DNA of 64,000 nt from Candidatus Thiodiazotropha sp. (ex Epidulcina cf. delphinae) (GTDB lineage Bacteria; Pseudomonadota; Gammaproteobacteria; Chromatiales; Chromatiaceae). Below, one piece after another: positions 1-8,871 of this stretch; position 1 is the stretch's first letter; each line of letters begins with the position of its first letter. Location: positions 1 through 64,000 of the forward strand of contig JAHXHS010000006.1 of the NCBI GenBank assembly GCA_025656455.1, in the 5' to 3' direction. The notes beneath the pieces are model-generated. The model saw only the letters and a program-made list of their open reading frames with translations. It was not told the origin of the DNA and ran no database searches. A program made the position numbers and the translations under genes.

Positions 1-56
1 CCGCCTTGAACCGTTTTATGATTGAGTTCGAAGACCGCCTGGCGGACTTCGTTTAA
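1..56 (+). CDS. 3' end of an unidentified gene (partial)
   Basis: An open frame enters from the left edge and stops at TAA 54-56. The visible tail reads about 18 residues and ends in EFEDRLADFV. It is too short to assign to a family. It has the same strand as the qmoA operon but lies 481 bp upstream of it, so it is probably a separate transcription unit. The frame is inferred only from the absence of earlier stops and the protein-like composition. Confidence 0.35.
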   Translation, partial: ALNRFMIEFEDRLADFV

Positions 57-537
57 ACAATGGCAGTTACACAGAATTATTTACAGGCTCGCGCAACGCG
101 CCTAGCAGCTAACGGCTTAGCGTCTCGCTGATTGGTACAGTTTATACGTTACACCACACTAGGTAGTAAGGCATCAAGAAGCCGATACACAATCTAATTT
201 ACAGTCTCTGGTCTTTATCAGAAAAGCGTGCGCAAAGCGCACTCCACAAACTCAAAATTCAACATTCAAAATTCATAACTCACCCCCCTTTCCCTTGTCC
301 GTTTATTAGAAACAACTAATAATCCATAATCCCTCTCTATCAACTCATTCGAAAATTCGATGGGTTATTCCCTGCTGGGATATAGAAGGCGCGCACGAAG
401 ACGAGTAAGGTAACGAATCCGGAATCCTGGGCGCCCGCGAGCACCCATGATAACGAAATAACCAAGCTGGCAAGTCAATAATAGCGCGCTGCGGGTTATC
501 CATTTTTTATAAGCTATTCCGCAACGGAGGACAATCC
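57..537. other. 481-bp intergenic leader upstream of qmoA, no gene seen
   Basis: No convincing ORF lies here. Visible structure includes a perfect hairpin GTGCGC-AAA-GCGCAC at 228-242, an AT-rich tract of near-tandem AAATTCA units at about 250-282, and the small inverted repeat TCGAA-AA-TTCGA at about 349-360. A degenerate copy of the CTAGTGTAGTGTC repeat (reverse orientation) is near 153-164. The qmoA promoter presumably lies here, but I could not fix good -35/-10 boxes. A clear ribosome binding site (cggagg) sits just before the qmoA ATG. Confidence 0.5.
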
Positions 538-1812
538 ATGACGGAAGTAATCGCAACCAATGAGACTATTCTCGTGGTCGGTGGTGGCATCAGTGGCATG
601 ACCGCTGCACTGGAGGCTGCCGAAACGGGAAAGCAGGTCGTCCTGGTTGAAAAGCGCCCCTATGTCGGCGGTCGCGTCACCCAGCTGTACAAGTACTTCC
701 CCAAGCTCTGCTTTCCCACCTGTGGGTTGGAGATCAACCAACGCCGGGCAAAGATGAATCCTAACCTCAACATCATCACCATGGCCGAGGTTACCGATAT
801 CAAGGGTGAGGCCGGCAATTACACCGCCACGGTCAAGATCAGTCCCCGCTATGTGAATGAGAACTGTACCGCCTGCGGCGATTGCGCCAAGGTTGTGGAG
901 AGCGAGTTCGATGACGCATTCAACTACGATATGGGCAAGCGCAAAGGCGCCTACCTGCCTCATCGCATGGCGCATCCCCAGCGTTATGTCCTCGACCCGG
1001 CAATCATCGGCACCGATGATGCGCAGAAAGCGAAGGATGCCTGCAAGGTCAACGCCATCGATCTGGATATGCAGGAAGAGACCATCGAGTTCAAGGCTGG
1101 CGCCGTTGTCTGGGCCACCGGCTGGAGACCGTACGATGCCAATAAGATCCAACCCTACGGTTACGATCGCATCGCCAATGTCATCACCAGTGTCGAATTC
1201 GAGCGCATGGCCGATCCCAATGGCCCCACCGGTGGAAAACTGGTGCGTCCCTCCGATGGCAAAGAGGTAAAATCGGTCGCCTTCATCCAGTGCGCCGGTT
1301 CCCGTGACAAGAACCATCTGCTGCACTGCTCGCGCATCTGCTGTATGGCTTCGCTAAAACAGGCCACCTACCCGGCCGACGATGTACCGATCACCATCTA
1401 CTACATCGATATCCGCGCCATCGATCGCTTCGAGGACTTCTACCAGAAGGTGAAGGCAAAGGAGAACGTCAGCTTCATCAAGTCCAAGGTTGCCTCGATT
1501 GTGGAAAACAAAGAGAACGGCAACCCAACCCTGCACGGTGTCGATACCGAAGGTTACAACCGCTACGCCAATGAGCACGACTTGGTGGTCCTGGCCGTCG
1601 GCATGGAGCCCAGTGTCGATAAGGAGCGTTTCCCGGTTGAGATCGTCATCAACGAAGAGGGTTTCATCGAACCTGCACCAGAAAATGGCGGTGTCTTCGC
1701 TGCCGGGTGCTCATCCGATGCGTTGGATGTCAACCGTGCCGTTCAACACGCCACAGGCGCCGCTTTACGCGCCATCCAAGTGGTCAATCGCGTAGCAGCG
1801 ACGGAGGGTTAA
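538..1812 (+). CDS. qmoA: QmoA, HdrA-like flavoprotein subunit of the quinone-interacting oxidoreductase
   Basis: The 424-residue product matches QmoA length (about 410-420 aa). An N-terminal dinucleotide-binding motif GGGISGM lies at about residues 15-21, within a long Rossmann stretch typical of HdrA/QmoA flavoproteins. The cysteine motif CTACGDC (C110, C113, C116) and a second cysteine group HCSRICC near residue 270 are visible. Known role of the family: FAD-binding subunit of the complex that exchanges electrons between APS reductase and the membrane quinone pool. Start is ATG with cggagg upstream. qmoB follows after 4 nt, so the two are co-transcribed and probably translationally coupled. 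With aprBA on the facing strand 7 kb away, the reverse (sulfite-oxidising) direction is inferred. Confidence 0.93.
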   Translation: MTEVIATNETILVVGGGISGMTAALEAAETGKQVVLVEKRPYVGGRVTQLYKYFPKLCFPTCGLEINQRRAKMNPNLNIITMAEVTDIKGEAGNYTATVKISPRYVNENCTACGDCAKVVESEFDDAFNYDMGKRKGAYLPHRMAHPQRYVLDPAIIGTDDAQKAKDACKVNAIDLDMQEETIEFKAGAVVWATGWRPYDANKIQPYGYDRIANVITSVEFERMADPNGPTGGKLVRPSDGKEVKSVAFIQCAGSRDKNHLLHCSRICCMASLKQATYPADDVPITIYYIDIRAIDRFEDFYQKVKAKENVSFIKSKVASIVENKENGNPTLHGVDTEGYNRYANEHDLVVLAVGMEPSVDKERFPVEIVINEEGFIEPAPENGGVFAAGCSSDALDVNRAVQHATGAALRAIQVVNRVAATEG

Positions 1813-1816
1813 GAGA

Positions 1817-4066
1817 GTGGCTGACGAAAAGAAATTTGCTGGATATGTCTGCACCGGCTGTGGTCTGGGTGAGCGCCTGGACGCCGGTCAGCTTGAAACC
1901 ACCGCCACCCGCGACGGTAAGATGCAGAGCTGCAAGCAGCATGAGATGCTCTGCTCCGCCGAGGGCGTACAGATGATCAAAGACGATATCGCCAACGACG
2001 GCGTCACCCATGTCATGATCGCCGCCTGCTCCCGCCGCGCCAAAGTGGAGGCTTTCAACCTCACCGATGTGGCGCTGACCCGCGCCAATCTGCGTGAGGG
2101 TGTCATCTGGGTCCGTCCCGATACGGACGAGAACAGAGAAACCACCCAGGAGATGGCGGACGACTATATTCGCATGGCCTGCGCCGAACTGAAGTCCATG
2201 AGCAAACCGGCCGCATCCGCAGAGCAGTCCCTCAACAAGAACATTCTGGTTGTGGGTGGCGGCATCACCGGCATGACGGCGGCTATCGAAGCTGCGGCAG
2301 CGGGCTACCCTGTACACCTGGTGGAAAAGAATGGCGCATTGGGCGGCGCATTGGGCGGCTACTACAAGGTCATACCGACCCGCTCGCCTTACGATGCGCC
2401 GGCCGAGAATCCCGTACCGGGAATGGTCGAGGCCATTGAGGCCAGTGACAACATCACGGTTCATCTGAACAGCACTATCGCCAAGACAGATGGCGCTCCG
2501 GGCCGATTCAGTGTCGAAGTGGCAACCGAGTCCGGCAGCGGTGAGACCCTCTCCATCGGCGCCATCGTTCAGGCCTCCGGCTGGAAGCTCTTCGATGCCG
2601 GCAAGCTGCCGGAGTTCGCTTACGGTAAAACACCGGACGTGGTCACCAATCATGAACTCGAAGCCCTGGCGGTCGCCGCCAACGGCGGGCCGATCAAGCG
2701 GCCTTCCGACGGCAAAGAGGTGAAGTCGGTCTGCTTCATCCAGAATGCGGGACAGTGCTCCGATAAAGAGGGTCACCTGTCCTACTTCTCGGGCGTCACC
2801 GACCTGGTCTCCATCAAGCAAGCGATGTACTTCAAGGAGCTGAACGGGGAGTGTGATACCACCATCCTGTTTGACAACCTGCGCACACCCGGCGCCGGAG
2901 GCGAGGATTTCTACCGAGCCGGACAGCAGGCGATGGTCACCTTCTCCAAGGGTATCGCCTCGGAAGTGGTTCCCGGCGACAGTCTCACCGTCAAGTTCGA
3001 AGATAAAATCCTCAACGAAGAGACGGAGATGGCCTGCGACCTGGTGGTGCTGGCCACCGGTATGGAGCCCAACTCGGGCCCCGATCCCTATGCTCAGTTG
3101 ATGGTGGACGAGGCAGAGGACGAGGAGGAGAAGGCCAAGGCCAAGGCTGCATTGGAAAATGCGCCGCCATCGATCCTGAACCTACAGTATCGCCAGGGCA
3201 CTGACCTGCCGCATCTGAAGAACGGGTTTACCGATTCCCACTTCATCTGTTTCCCTTACGAGACTCGTCGTACCGGCATCTACTCTGCTGGCCCGGTGCG
3301 CCGTCCCATGGATGCACAACAGGCCCGTGACGACGCGACCGGCGCCGCACTGAAGGCCATTCAGGCAGCAGAGAACGCCGGCCTCGGCCGTGCGGCACAC
3401 CCCCGTTCCGGCGATCTCTCCTTCCCAAGCTTCCGTAAGGAAGGCTGTACCCAGTGTAAGCGCTGTACCGTTGAGTGCCCCTTCGGCGCCATCAACGAGG
3501 ACGAAGAGGGCTACCCGATGTACAACGAGTCGCGCTGCCGCCGTTGTGGCACCTGCATGGGCGCCTGTCCGGTGCGCGTCATCTCCTTCGAGAACTACTC
3601 GGTTGAGACCGTCAACCAGCAGATCAAGAACTGCGAGATTCCCGAGGAGTGGGATGAGAAACCACGCATCCTGGTGCTGGCTTGTGAAAACGATGCCTAT
3701 CCGGCACTCGATCAAGCCGCCCAGGCCGGTGTGGAGATCAACCCCTGGGCCCGGGTGATTCCGGTGCGCTGTTTGGGCTCAGTGAGCCTGTCCTGGGTGA
3801 CCGATGCGCTGAATAACGGCTATGACGGCATCGTGATGATGGGCTGCCGCCGCGATGACGATTACCAGTGCCACTTCGTACGCGGCTCGGCGATGGCCGC
3901 CGAACGCATGAGCAAAGTGGGTGACACCCTCGACACCCTGAACCTGGAGCCGGAGCGTGTGATCCTGCACGAGGTCGCGATCACCGATGTGGAGCGCGCC
4001 CCTCAGCTCATCAACGACATGGCGGAAACCGTGGAGAAGATCGGCCTGAGTCCGTTCAAGTTCTAA
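1817..4066 (+). CDS. qmoB: QmoB, HdrA/MvhD-type flavo-iron-sulfur subunit
   Basis: The 749-residue protein begins at GTG, four bases after the qmoA stop, with its ribosome binding site (ggagg) inside the end of qmoA. Domains in order: an N-terminal segment with CTGCG and a nearby Cys; a flavin-binding Rossmann fold with GGGITGM near residue 147; two [4Fe-4S] ferredoxin motifs at C544/C547/C550/C554 and C574/C577/C580/C584; and a C-terminal MvhD-like domain (about residues 620-749) carrying GCRRDDDYQCH. This order is that of QmoB, the HdrA plus MvhD fusion. The role is internal electron transfer, possibly with flavin-based electron splitting as proposed for the family. The next gene, hdrC-like, lies 119 bp downstream across a hairpin repeat. 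Confidence 0.93.
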   Translation: MADEKKFAGYVCTGCGLGERLDAGQLETTATRDGKMQSCKQHEMLCSAEGVQMIKDDIANDGVTHVMIAACSRRAKVEAFNLTDVALTRANLREGVIWVRPDTDENRETTQEMADDYIRMACAELKSMSKPAASAEQSLNKNILVVGGGITGMTAAIEAAAAGYPVHLVEKNGALGGALGGYYKVIPTRSPYDAPAENPVPGMVEAIEASDNITVHLNSTIAKTDGAPGRFSVEVATESGSGETLSIGAIVQASGWKLFDAGKLPEFAYGKTPDVVTNHELEALAVAANGGPIKRPSDGKEVKSVCFIQNAGQCSDKEGHLSYFSGVTDLVSIKQAMYFKELNGECDTTILFDNLRTPGAGGEDFYRAGQQAMVTFSKGIASEVVPGDSLTVKFEDKILNEETEMACDLVVLATGMEPNSGPDPYAQLMVDEAEDEEEKAKAKAALENAPPSILNLQYRQGTDLPHLKNGFTDSHFICFPYETRRTGIYSAGPVRRPMDAQQARDDATGAALKAIQAAENAGLGRAAHPRSGDLSFPSFRKEGCTQCKRCTVECPFGAINEDEEGYPMYNESRCRRCGTCMGACPVRVISFENYSVETVNQQIKNCEIPEEWDEKPRILVLACENDAYPALDQAAQAGVEINPWARVIPVRCLGSVSLSWVTDALNNGYDGIVMMGCRRDDDYQCHFVRGSAMAAERMSKVGDTLDTLNLEPERVILHEVAITDVERAPQLINDMAETVEKIGLSPFKF

Positions 4067-4131
4067 TCGATGGCGACAAAGGCCTGCCTCGCAGGCTCCT
4101 CGCAGAACGAACGGCCTGAACAACTTTACTT

Positions 4132-4174
4132 TTTGTAGGGTGGCACTGGCCAACCGCCCTGGACACCCTACAAA
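4132..4174. repeat. Hairpin repeat of the GTAGGGTG family inside the qmo operon
   Basis: Arms TTTGTAGGGTG (4132-4142) and CACCCTACAAA (4164-4174) form a perfect 11-bp inverted repeat with a 21-nt loop. The right arm runs directly into the aaaggggag ribosome binding site of the hdrC-like gene. It belongs to the same repeat family as copies near 9212, 10051, 32224, 32275, 53597, 53708 and 60944. Confidence 0.7.
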
Positions 4175-4185
4175 GGGGAGTAAAA

Positions 4186-4809
4186 ATGAGTGATTTAAAC
4201 ACCGCAATGATTGAAAAGTACCGCAGCAGCTTCCTCAAGGAGGTTGAGGCGAATGTGGAAGAGGGCGAGTGGGTCAAGATGTGCATGCAGTGTGGCGTGT
4301 GCTCCGGCTCCTGCCCGTTGGGTAAACATTGGGACCATCCGCCGCAGGAGATCTTCATGATGATCCGCGCCAACAAGCGTGACGAGGTGCTGAGCACCGA
4401 CTCCATGTGGATGTGCACCTCCTGCTACAACTGTATCTCCCGCTGTCCCCGTGGACTGCCCATCACCCACATCATGCATGGCCTGGCGGTCTACTCGAAG
4501 CGTCTCGGCCTGACCCAGAAGCAGCAGCCCACCGCCCAATTCTCGCAGATCTTCTGGGACAACCTGATGAAGAAGGGACGGGTCAACGAATTGAAACTCG
4601 GCCTCTCCATATACTTCAAGGACGGTTTCGGCCAGGGTGTCAAAAACGCCATGGCCAACCAGAAGCTGGGCCAAAACATGATGAAGGCCAAGCGCATGAA
4701 CGCCATGGAGTTCTTTAGCGGACATAGCGTGAAAGATCTCTCCGGCTTCCAGAAAATGGTGAAGAAGGCCCAGGAGATCGAAGCAGGCAACATCAAGGAC
4801 TTCAAGTGA
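4186..4809 (+). CDS. hdrC: HdrC-like iron-sulfur protein replacing part of QmoC
   Basis: The 207-residue product has two classical [4Fe-4S] motifs, C33/C36/C39/C43 and C77/C80/C83/C87, followed by a helical C-terminal part. This is the heterodisulfide reductase subunit C architecture. It has no membrane segments, unlike canonical QmoC, which fuses HdrC to a cytochrome-b-like membrane domain. In several sulfur oxidisers qmoAB is followed by hdrCB instead of qmoC (established family knowledge), and this locus follows that pattern. Start ATG has a strong site, aggggag. The hdrB-like gene begins 12 nt after the stop. Proposed role: relay of electrons from QmoAB to HdrB and on to the quinone pool. 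The membrane partner is not visible in this window. Confidence 0.88.
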   Translation: MSDLNTAMIEKYRSSFLKEVEANVEEGEWVKMCMQCGVCSGSCPLGKHWDHPPQEIFMMIRANKRDEVLSTDSMWMCTSCYNCISRCPRGLPITHIMHGLAVYSKRLGLTQKQQPTAQFSQIFWDNLMKKGRVNELKLGLSIYFKDGFGQGVKNAMANQKLGQNMMKAKRMNAMEFFSGHSVKDLSGFQKMVKKAQEIEAGNIKDFK

Positions 4810-4821
4810 GGACAAACCGAC

Positions 4822-5721
4822 ATGGCTAAGATAGAACTCTCATTCTACCCGGGTTGCTCCTCACAGAAGGGCGCTACCTCATCCAACTACCTGGTCTCCG
4901 CGCAGACCATGTGCGAGGAGTTGGACATCCAGCTCAACGAAATCCCCGACTGGAACTGCTGCGGCGCCTCCATCGGCTACGGTGGCGGTGGCGAGCTACC
5001 CCGCCTGGCCCTCTCCGCACGCAACATCGCCCTCTCCGAAGAGCACAACAGCGGCCAGGAGATCGTCGCAACCTGCGCGGCCTGCTGGCTCTCCACCCGG
5101 GAAGCGAAAGAGCGTCTGCACGAAGACGAACAGATGTTCAAGGATGCCAACGCCGCCCTCTCCGAGGCGGGACTGAAGTATAAGGGCGAAGCCAACGTAC
5201 GCCACATGGTGGAGGTGCTGGTGGAGGACATCGGTTTCGACACCATCAAGTCAAAGGTCAAAAAGCCTCTCGAGGGCCTCAAGATTGCCGGCTACGTCGG
5301 CTGTCAGACCAACCGTCCCTTCGGCATCGCCGGTGAGTCCTTCGAGAATCCTCAGTACTTGGACAAGATCGTGGAGAGTGTCGGCGCAGAGTCGATTCCC
5401 GGCTATGAGAAGAAGGTACAGTGCTGCGGCGGCGCCCTCGCCTTCTCCGAGCCTGAGAAGTCCCAGGAGATGATCAAGGGCATCATCGAGGCGGCCTACG
5501 ACAACGGCGCCGACATGATCGTCACCCCCTGCCCCCTGTGCCAGGCCAATGTGGAGATCTACCAGGACAACATCAACGAGGCCTACGGCACCAAATTCAA
5601 CATGCCGGTGGTCTACTACTCCACCCTGATGAGCGTCGCCTTCGGCCGCAGCGCCAAGGAGGCCGCTCTGGATGGTCAGGTGATCCCGGCCAAGCAACTG
5701 CAAGAGATTGCCGATAAATAG
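4822..5721 (+). CDS. hdrB: HdrB-like protein with two CCG cysteine domains
   Basis: The 299-residue protein has two complete cysteine-rich CCG motifs: C12, C46-C47, C85, C88 and C161, C201-C202, C237, C240. In HdrB these bind two non-cubane [4Fe-4S] clusters that form the catalytic site for disulfide reduction. All ten cysteines are present, so both clusters should form. It closes the qmoA-qmoB-hdrC-hdrB operon and is followed 28 bp later by a strong terminator. The physiological acceptor here is not shown by sequence. Quinone reduction through an unseen membrane partner, or a thiol/disulfide step, are both possible. Confidence 0.9.
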   Translation: MAKIELSFYPGCSSQKGATSSNYLVSAQTMCEELDIQLNEIPDWNCCGASIGYGGGGELPRLALSARNIALSEEHNSGQEIVATCAACWLSTREAKERLHEDEQMFKDANAALSEAGLKYKGEANVRHMVEVLVEDIGFDTIKSKVKKPLEGLKIAGYVGCQTNRPFGIAGESFENPQYLDKIVESVGAESIPGYEKKVQCCGGALAFSEPEKSQEMIKGIIEAAYDNGADMIVTPCPLCQANVEIYQDNINEAYGTKFNMPVVYYSTLMSVAFGRSAKEAALDGQVIPAKQLQEIADK

Positions 5722-5749
5722 CCCGAATATTAATCACCGGATGCAACTA

Positions 5750-5773
5750 AGCCCGCATTCCGCGGGCTTTTTT
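5750..5773 (+). terminator. Rho-independent terminator of the qmo-hdr operon
   Basis: Stem AGCCCGC / GCGGGCT (7 bp) with a 5-nt loop (ATTCC), followed by a T run. It lies 28 bp after the hdrB stop. Confidence 0.9.
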
Positions 5774-5973
5774 ATGATGCCCGGCATCGTCCAAGGCATG
5801 AAAACGAAAAAAGTACGATTTGGCATTCACGAAAGGAGATTCTTTTATTCGGAACAACGATGTGATAAAAAAATATGGCTGCGCTAGTGTAGTATCCTAT
5901 AGTATTCTTTCAAGGTTATCGACGCCCACTCAATGCCTATTCTTTTTGACCGCCAACACACGGGGAAAATCAC

Positions 5974-7113
5974 ATGGAAGTAACCCTCAATTCGATATGG
6001 CGTCTTTTATCGCTCCTTGCTATCGGTGTTTTCTTCATTCTGCCACCTAACGCACAAGCGGCGACATCCACCTATTACAAACAGGCATACAATTACGATA
6101 TTTATACCAAAAATTACGTCTATGACGTTGTGCAACTCAAGTGGGACCAGACAAAGACCGCACCCTGTTCAGCCATTGCCGGCACTCTGATCAGCTTCCC
6201 CGGGGGGAATGGAAATAGTCATGGAGAATCGGAGAATGACCTGGAATCCCTCGAAACAGTGCTTGGGCCTGCCTGTGTCAGAGTCATCCGAGTCAACATC
6301 GACCCCTTCTGCAATAACACATTCGGTCCCGACAGCGAGTGTTTGAGCCGCCATACAGGTGAAATCTTCAATGATGGGTACTGGCGCTACGATCGCAGTT
6401 TTCAGGAGGCCGCTGAGCTGGTGAGTGGTATCATACGAAGCGCCAAGCAATACTGGAAGGATGCCAACGGCCAAGCCTACGCCCAGGGCAAAATCATCGT
6501 GGCTGGCGTGAAAACAGCATCCACGATTGCCGCATCCGCCCTGGAATGGTGGAATAGCTATCAAGCAGACGTGGCAAGGACCATCATGATCAGCGGCCCG
6601 CTGGGCGCCGACATCTCGGCCGAATGCGGTCTGATGGTGAGTACGGACACCAAGGAGTGGCTCGATCGAGTCCTCCGAACCGGGTCCGCATGCAGGAATC
6701 ACGGCGAAATCGGGGCTGGCAAGGATGTCGTCAACCTAGCCAATACGAGCTTCAGACCCTATCTCTTCAGCGACCATGAAATCGCCATCCTGGTAGGCGC
6801 AACCGATACCCTTGGCTGCCGGGTTGACGATAGCGAGGACATCGATCCGGGCAATTGCGGCAATTGGAACGCCTCTGAGGCTGTCGAGCGCTATATCCGC
6901 AGCATCGGCGCCGGGGATGATTCCTTTTTCGTAAGGGGGGGATATTCCAACAGGTATGCACCTAATACCCTCAACGTCATCGTGTCGGATGCCGACCACC
7001 CCCCTGCCGGGCACGACCTGTGGGAACTGCAAAAAGTCCGCAAGCTCGTCTGTCAAAACGTGCTTAACGAGGTGAACAAGCCACTCTCGCATTGCGAGGC
7101 TGGCGATCTTTAG
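5974..7113 (+). CDS. Secreted alpha/beta-hydrolase-like protein with a degenerate nucleophile elbow
   Basis: The 379-residue product has a clear Sec signal peptide (hydrophobic residues 10-25, cleavage likely after AQA at 29). The rest looks like an alpha/beta-hydrolase fold: strand-loop FPGGNG near residue 75, a helix-strand elbow at 178-182, a typical acid-strand LVGATDTL ending near D278, and His candidates at 342 and 347. Where the nucleophile elbow should read G-x-S-x-G it reads G-V-K-T-A, so the Ser and the last Gly are missing. At least ten cysteines suggest disulfides and a periplasmic or extracellular location. It stands alone between two hairpins. I do not recognise a named family. 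It could be an inactive binding protein or an enzyme with a different nucleophile (T181 or S183). Confidence 0.75.
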   Translation: MEVTLNSIWRLLSLLAIGVFFILPPNAQAATSTYYKQAYNYDIYTKNYVYDVVQLKWDQTKTAPCSAIAGTLISFPGGNGNSHGESENDLESLETVLGPACVRVIRVNIDPFCNNTFGPDSECLSRHTGEIFNDGYWRYDRSFQEAAELVSGIIRSAKQYWKDANGQAYAQGKIIVAGVKTASTIAASALEWWNSYQADVARTIMISGPLGADISAECGLMVSTDTKEWLDRVLRTGSACRNHGEIGAGKDVVNLANTSFRPYLFSDHEIAILVGATDTLGCRVDDSEDIDPGNCGNWNASEAVERYIRSIGAGDDSFFVRGGYSNRYAPNTLNVIVSDADHPPAGHDLWELQKVRKLVCQNVLNEVNKPLSHCEAGDL

Positions 7114-7118
7114 CCAAT

Positions 7119-7150
7119 AACTCTGCCAGAAAAAACGTTCTGGCAGAGTT
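7119..7150. terminator. Perfect 13-bp hairpin after the secreted hydrolase-like gene
   Basis: Arms AACTCTGCCAGAA (7119-7131) and TTCTGGCAGAGTT (7138-7150) enclose a 6-nt loop, 6 bp past the stop codon. No strong T run follows on either strand, so termination is likely but not certain. It could act on both converging transcripts. Confidence 0.55.
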
Positions 7151-7171
7151 GGTTGCAAGTTAAATCATGCT

Positions 7172-7216
7172 TAGTCCGCATTGCCCACCAGGATCTGGAT
7201 TTTGGGCAGGCCGGCG
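7172..7216. repeat. Copy of the CCCGCATTTCTCACCAG repeat family
   Basis: The sequence from 7172 (tagtccgcattgcccaccag, then a TTTGG-rich tail) aligns with copies at 26219 and 40559, and inversely with 40704 and 51600. It is a diverged copy lying between two convergent genes. Confidence 0.55.
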
Positions 7217-7280
7217 AAGACGGTTGAACGATTAGCCCAGACATTTCACCCAGCCGCTGATATTGTGAATTAACCTTACC

Positions 7281-8675
7281 CTAATAGTTACTGTAGAGAC
7301 TTACCCTAACCCGCTGATTCTGCCCGGCAATTCGATTCCACTCACCCGCTGTCTTCAGTTCGTAGGGTGCGGGATATGGGACCAGGGGATCATTCAATCC
7401 GCTACTGAACAGGAGGATTTCGACCTCTCCGCCATTTCTGCTACTTTCCACGTTCAGATAGTTGGCAAAGGATACCGACTGATCGTTCTGCCAGTCATAG
7501 CCACGCCGCTGATCTGCCACGAACAGGCATTCATCGATAGCGAGGCCGGGCTCGGCCAGGGAAAAAGCGCCGTTGCCGTCCTTTTGCAGACAGAAGTTGC
7601 CATGATTCGCGCGAAGCTCTAAGGTGCCCCGGAATCCTGCCTCTTTAAGCAATTCGACCAGCTCCGTCAGCCAGAGGGCGCGCTGGTCGTTGAAGGCCAT
7701 CTCTCCAAACTCATACTCGGCCCCTTGGTTGGCTGCCCATTCGATCAACCGAATGGGCAACTGCGAACTGTCACCGGCCTTGACATTCCCGGCCACGCCT
7801 TCACCGGTCGGCAAAACCAATCGCTCGATCTTCTCGTTTTGGGTTCTGATCAGGTCAAGGATCGCATCGCTCAGTTCGCGCTCCCGATCCATGCTCGACA
7901 AACCGGGAGACGTGGACGCAAGAAAGTAGTAAATCAGTAATAAGCCGACGACCAGGAACACTCCCCCGGCAAACCCGGCAAGCGCACCCCGCCGCCCCCG
8001 CGCGACCGACGCCTCATGAAGCGCCTCCAATTCATACAGCTCGCCCTGAATCTCGGCAAAATGCTTATCTATCTTCTCCTGGATACGCGCTTCAGTCTGC
8101 TCCTGCTCACGGTGAATAAACCGTTTTAATGGCTCCTGACCGGAACCCGTATCCTGAAAGCTCTCCAGCGGCAGACTGACCGGCTCTACCGGTGCGGCCT
8201 TTCGTCTCTCATGTCTGTCGATGGGGTGAATATTGTCCCGCCTGCGGATCCTGCCCACCCCCTCTAACTCGTCATCCCTGAAATCGTGGACCAGGGATTT
8301 CTGCTCGGGCATGAGATGCAGTGATTCCAACACCCCTTCCAAGTCCTGGGGTTCAAGTTGTTTCGGCAACACCCCCACTGCACCCAGCGCCCTGGCCTGG
8401 CTGAGCGCCAGGTCTCCGGCCTTGGAGGTGTACATCATGACCGGTATAACCGCGGTGCGGGGGTTGGATTTGATGACCTTCAAGGCCTGAAAACCATCCA
8501 TCCCCGGCATCTCGTAATCCATGAAAATGGCGTCCGGCGTATTCTCATAGAGGTAATCGATAGCCGCCGCGGCCGACTCGCGGGCTTCCACGGTAATACC
8601 GTACTTGGATAGTTTACCCGACAGCACTTGACGTGCCGTCTTAGAGTCGTCAACGATGAGCGCGCGCTTGTTCAT
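7281..8675 (-). CDS. CheY-like receiver domain fused to a transmembrane segment and an exported C-terminal domain
   Basis: The 464-residue protein starts with a good receiver domain: acidic pair D9-D10, phospho-acceptor D53, T83 and K85. A charged linker with a coiled-coil-like stretch (about residues 180-225) leads to one membrane segment at about 231-253, after an RGRR basic cluster. The remaining 200 residues would lie outside the cytoplasm by the positive-inside rule. They contain no domain I recognise. Receivers normally drive DNA-binding, enzymatic or chemotaxis outputs, so a receiver tied to a bitopic membrane protein is unusual. It is a single gene, transcribed away from phhB. Possible roles are polar anchoring, control of an envelope process, or a phosphate sink. 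The domain reading is confident; the function is unknown. Confidence 0.8.
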   Translation of the reverse strand: MNKRALIVDDSKTARQVLSGKLSKYGITVEARESAAAAIDYLYENTPDAIFMDYEMPGMDGFQALKVIKSNPRTAVIPVMMYTSKAGDLALSQARALGAVGVLPKQLEPQDLEGVLESLHLMPEQKSLVHDFRDDELEGVGRIRRRDNIHPIDRHERRKAAPVEPVSLPLESFQDTGSGQEPLKRFIHREQEQTEARIQEKIDKHFAEIQGELYELEALHEASVARGRRGALAGFAGGVFLVVGLLLIYYFLASTSPGLSSMDRERELSDAILDLIRTQNEKIERLVLPTGEGVAGNVKAGDSSQLPIRLIEWAANQGAEYEFGEMAFNDQRALWLTELVELLKEAGFRGTLELRANHGNFCLQKDGNGAFSLAEPGLAIDECLFVADQRRGYDWQNDQSVSFANYLNVESSRNGGEVEILLFSSGLNDPLVPYPAPYELKTAGEWNRIAGQNQRVRVSLYSNY

Positions 8676-8871
8676 TGATCAGATGGCTGCACCTAGGTAC
8701 CGCTTTCCCCTATTGTTTCCATGTATGCTATATCGACGAACTACATGATAATCTCAGTGTAACTGGTAAAAAAATCTGGCGCATTAAAGCGGATCTGAAT
8801 GTGACAGGATTTTTTTCAAGATACATTGGAACTAACTATATCTGACATATTCGCAGAGAGGAAACATTCAT

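Noticed and set aside
250..282. Near-tandem AAATTCA units as a possible CRISPR or iteron array
   Set aside because: Units are 7-9 bp, irregular and only three or four in number; no spacers and no replication gene nearby.
365..556. 63-codon minus-strand frame upstream of qmoA
   Set aside because: No ribosome binding site, unusual composition, and it runs into the qmoA start region.
7600..7940. Plus-strand frames opposite the receiver-membrane gene
   Set aside because: They are antisense shadows of a gene with clear domains and have no ribosome binding sites.
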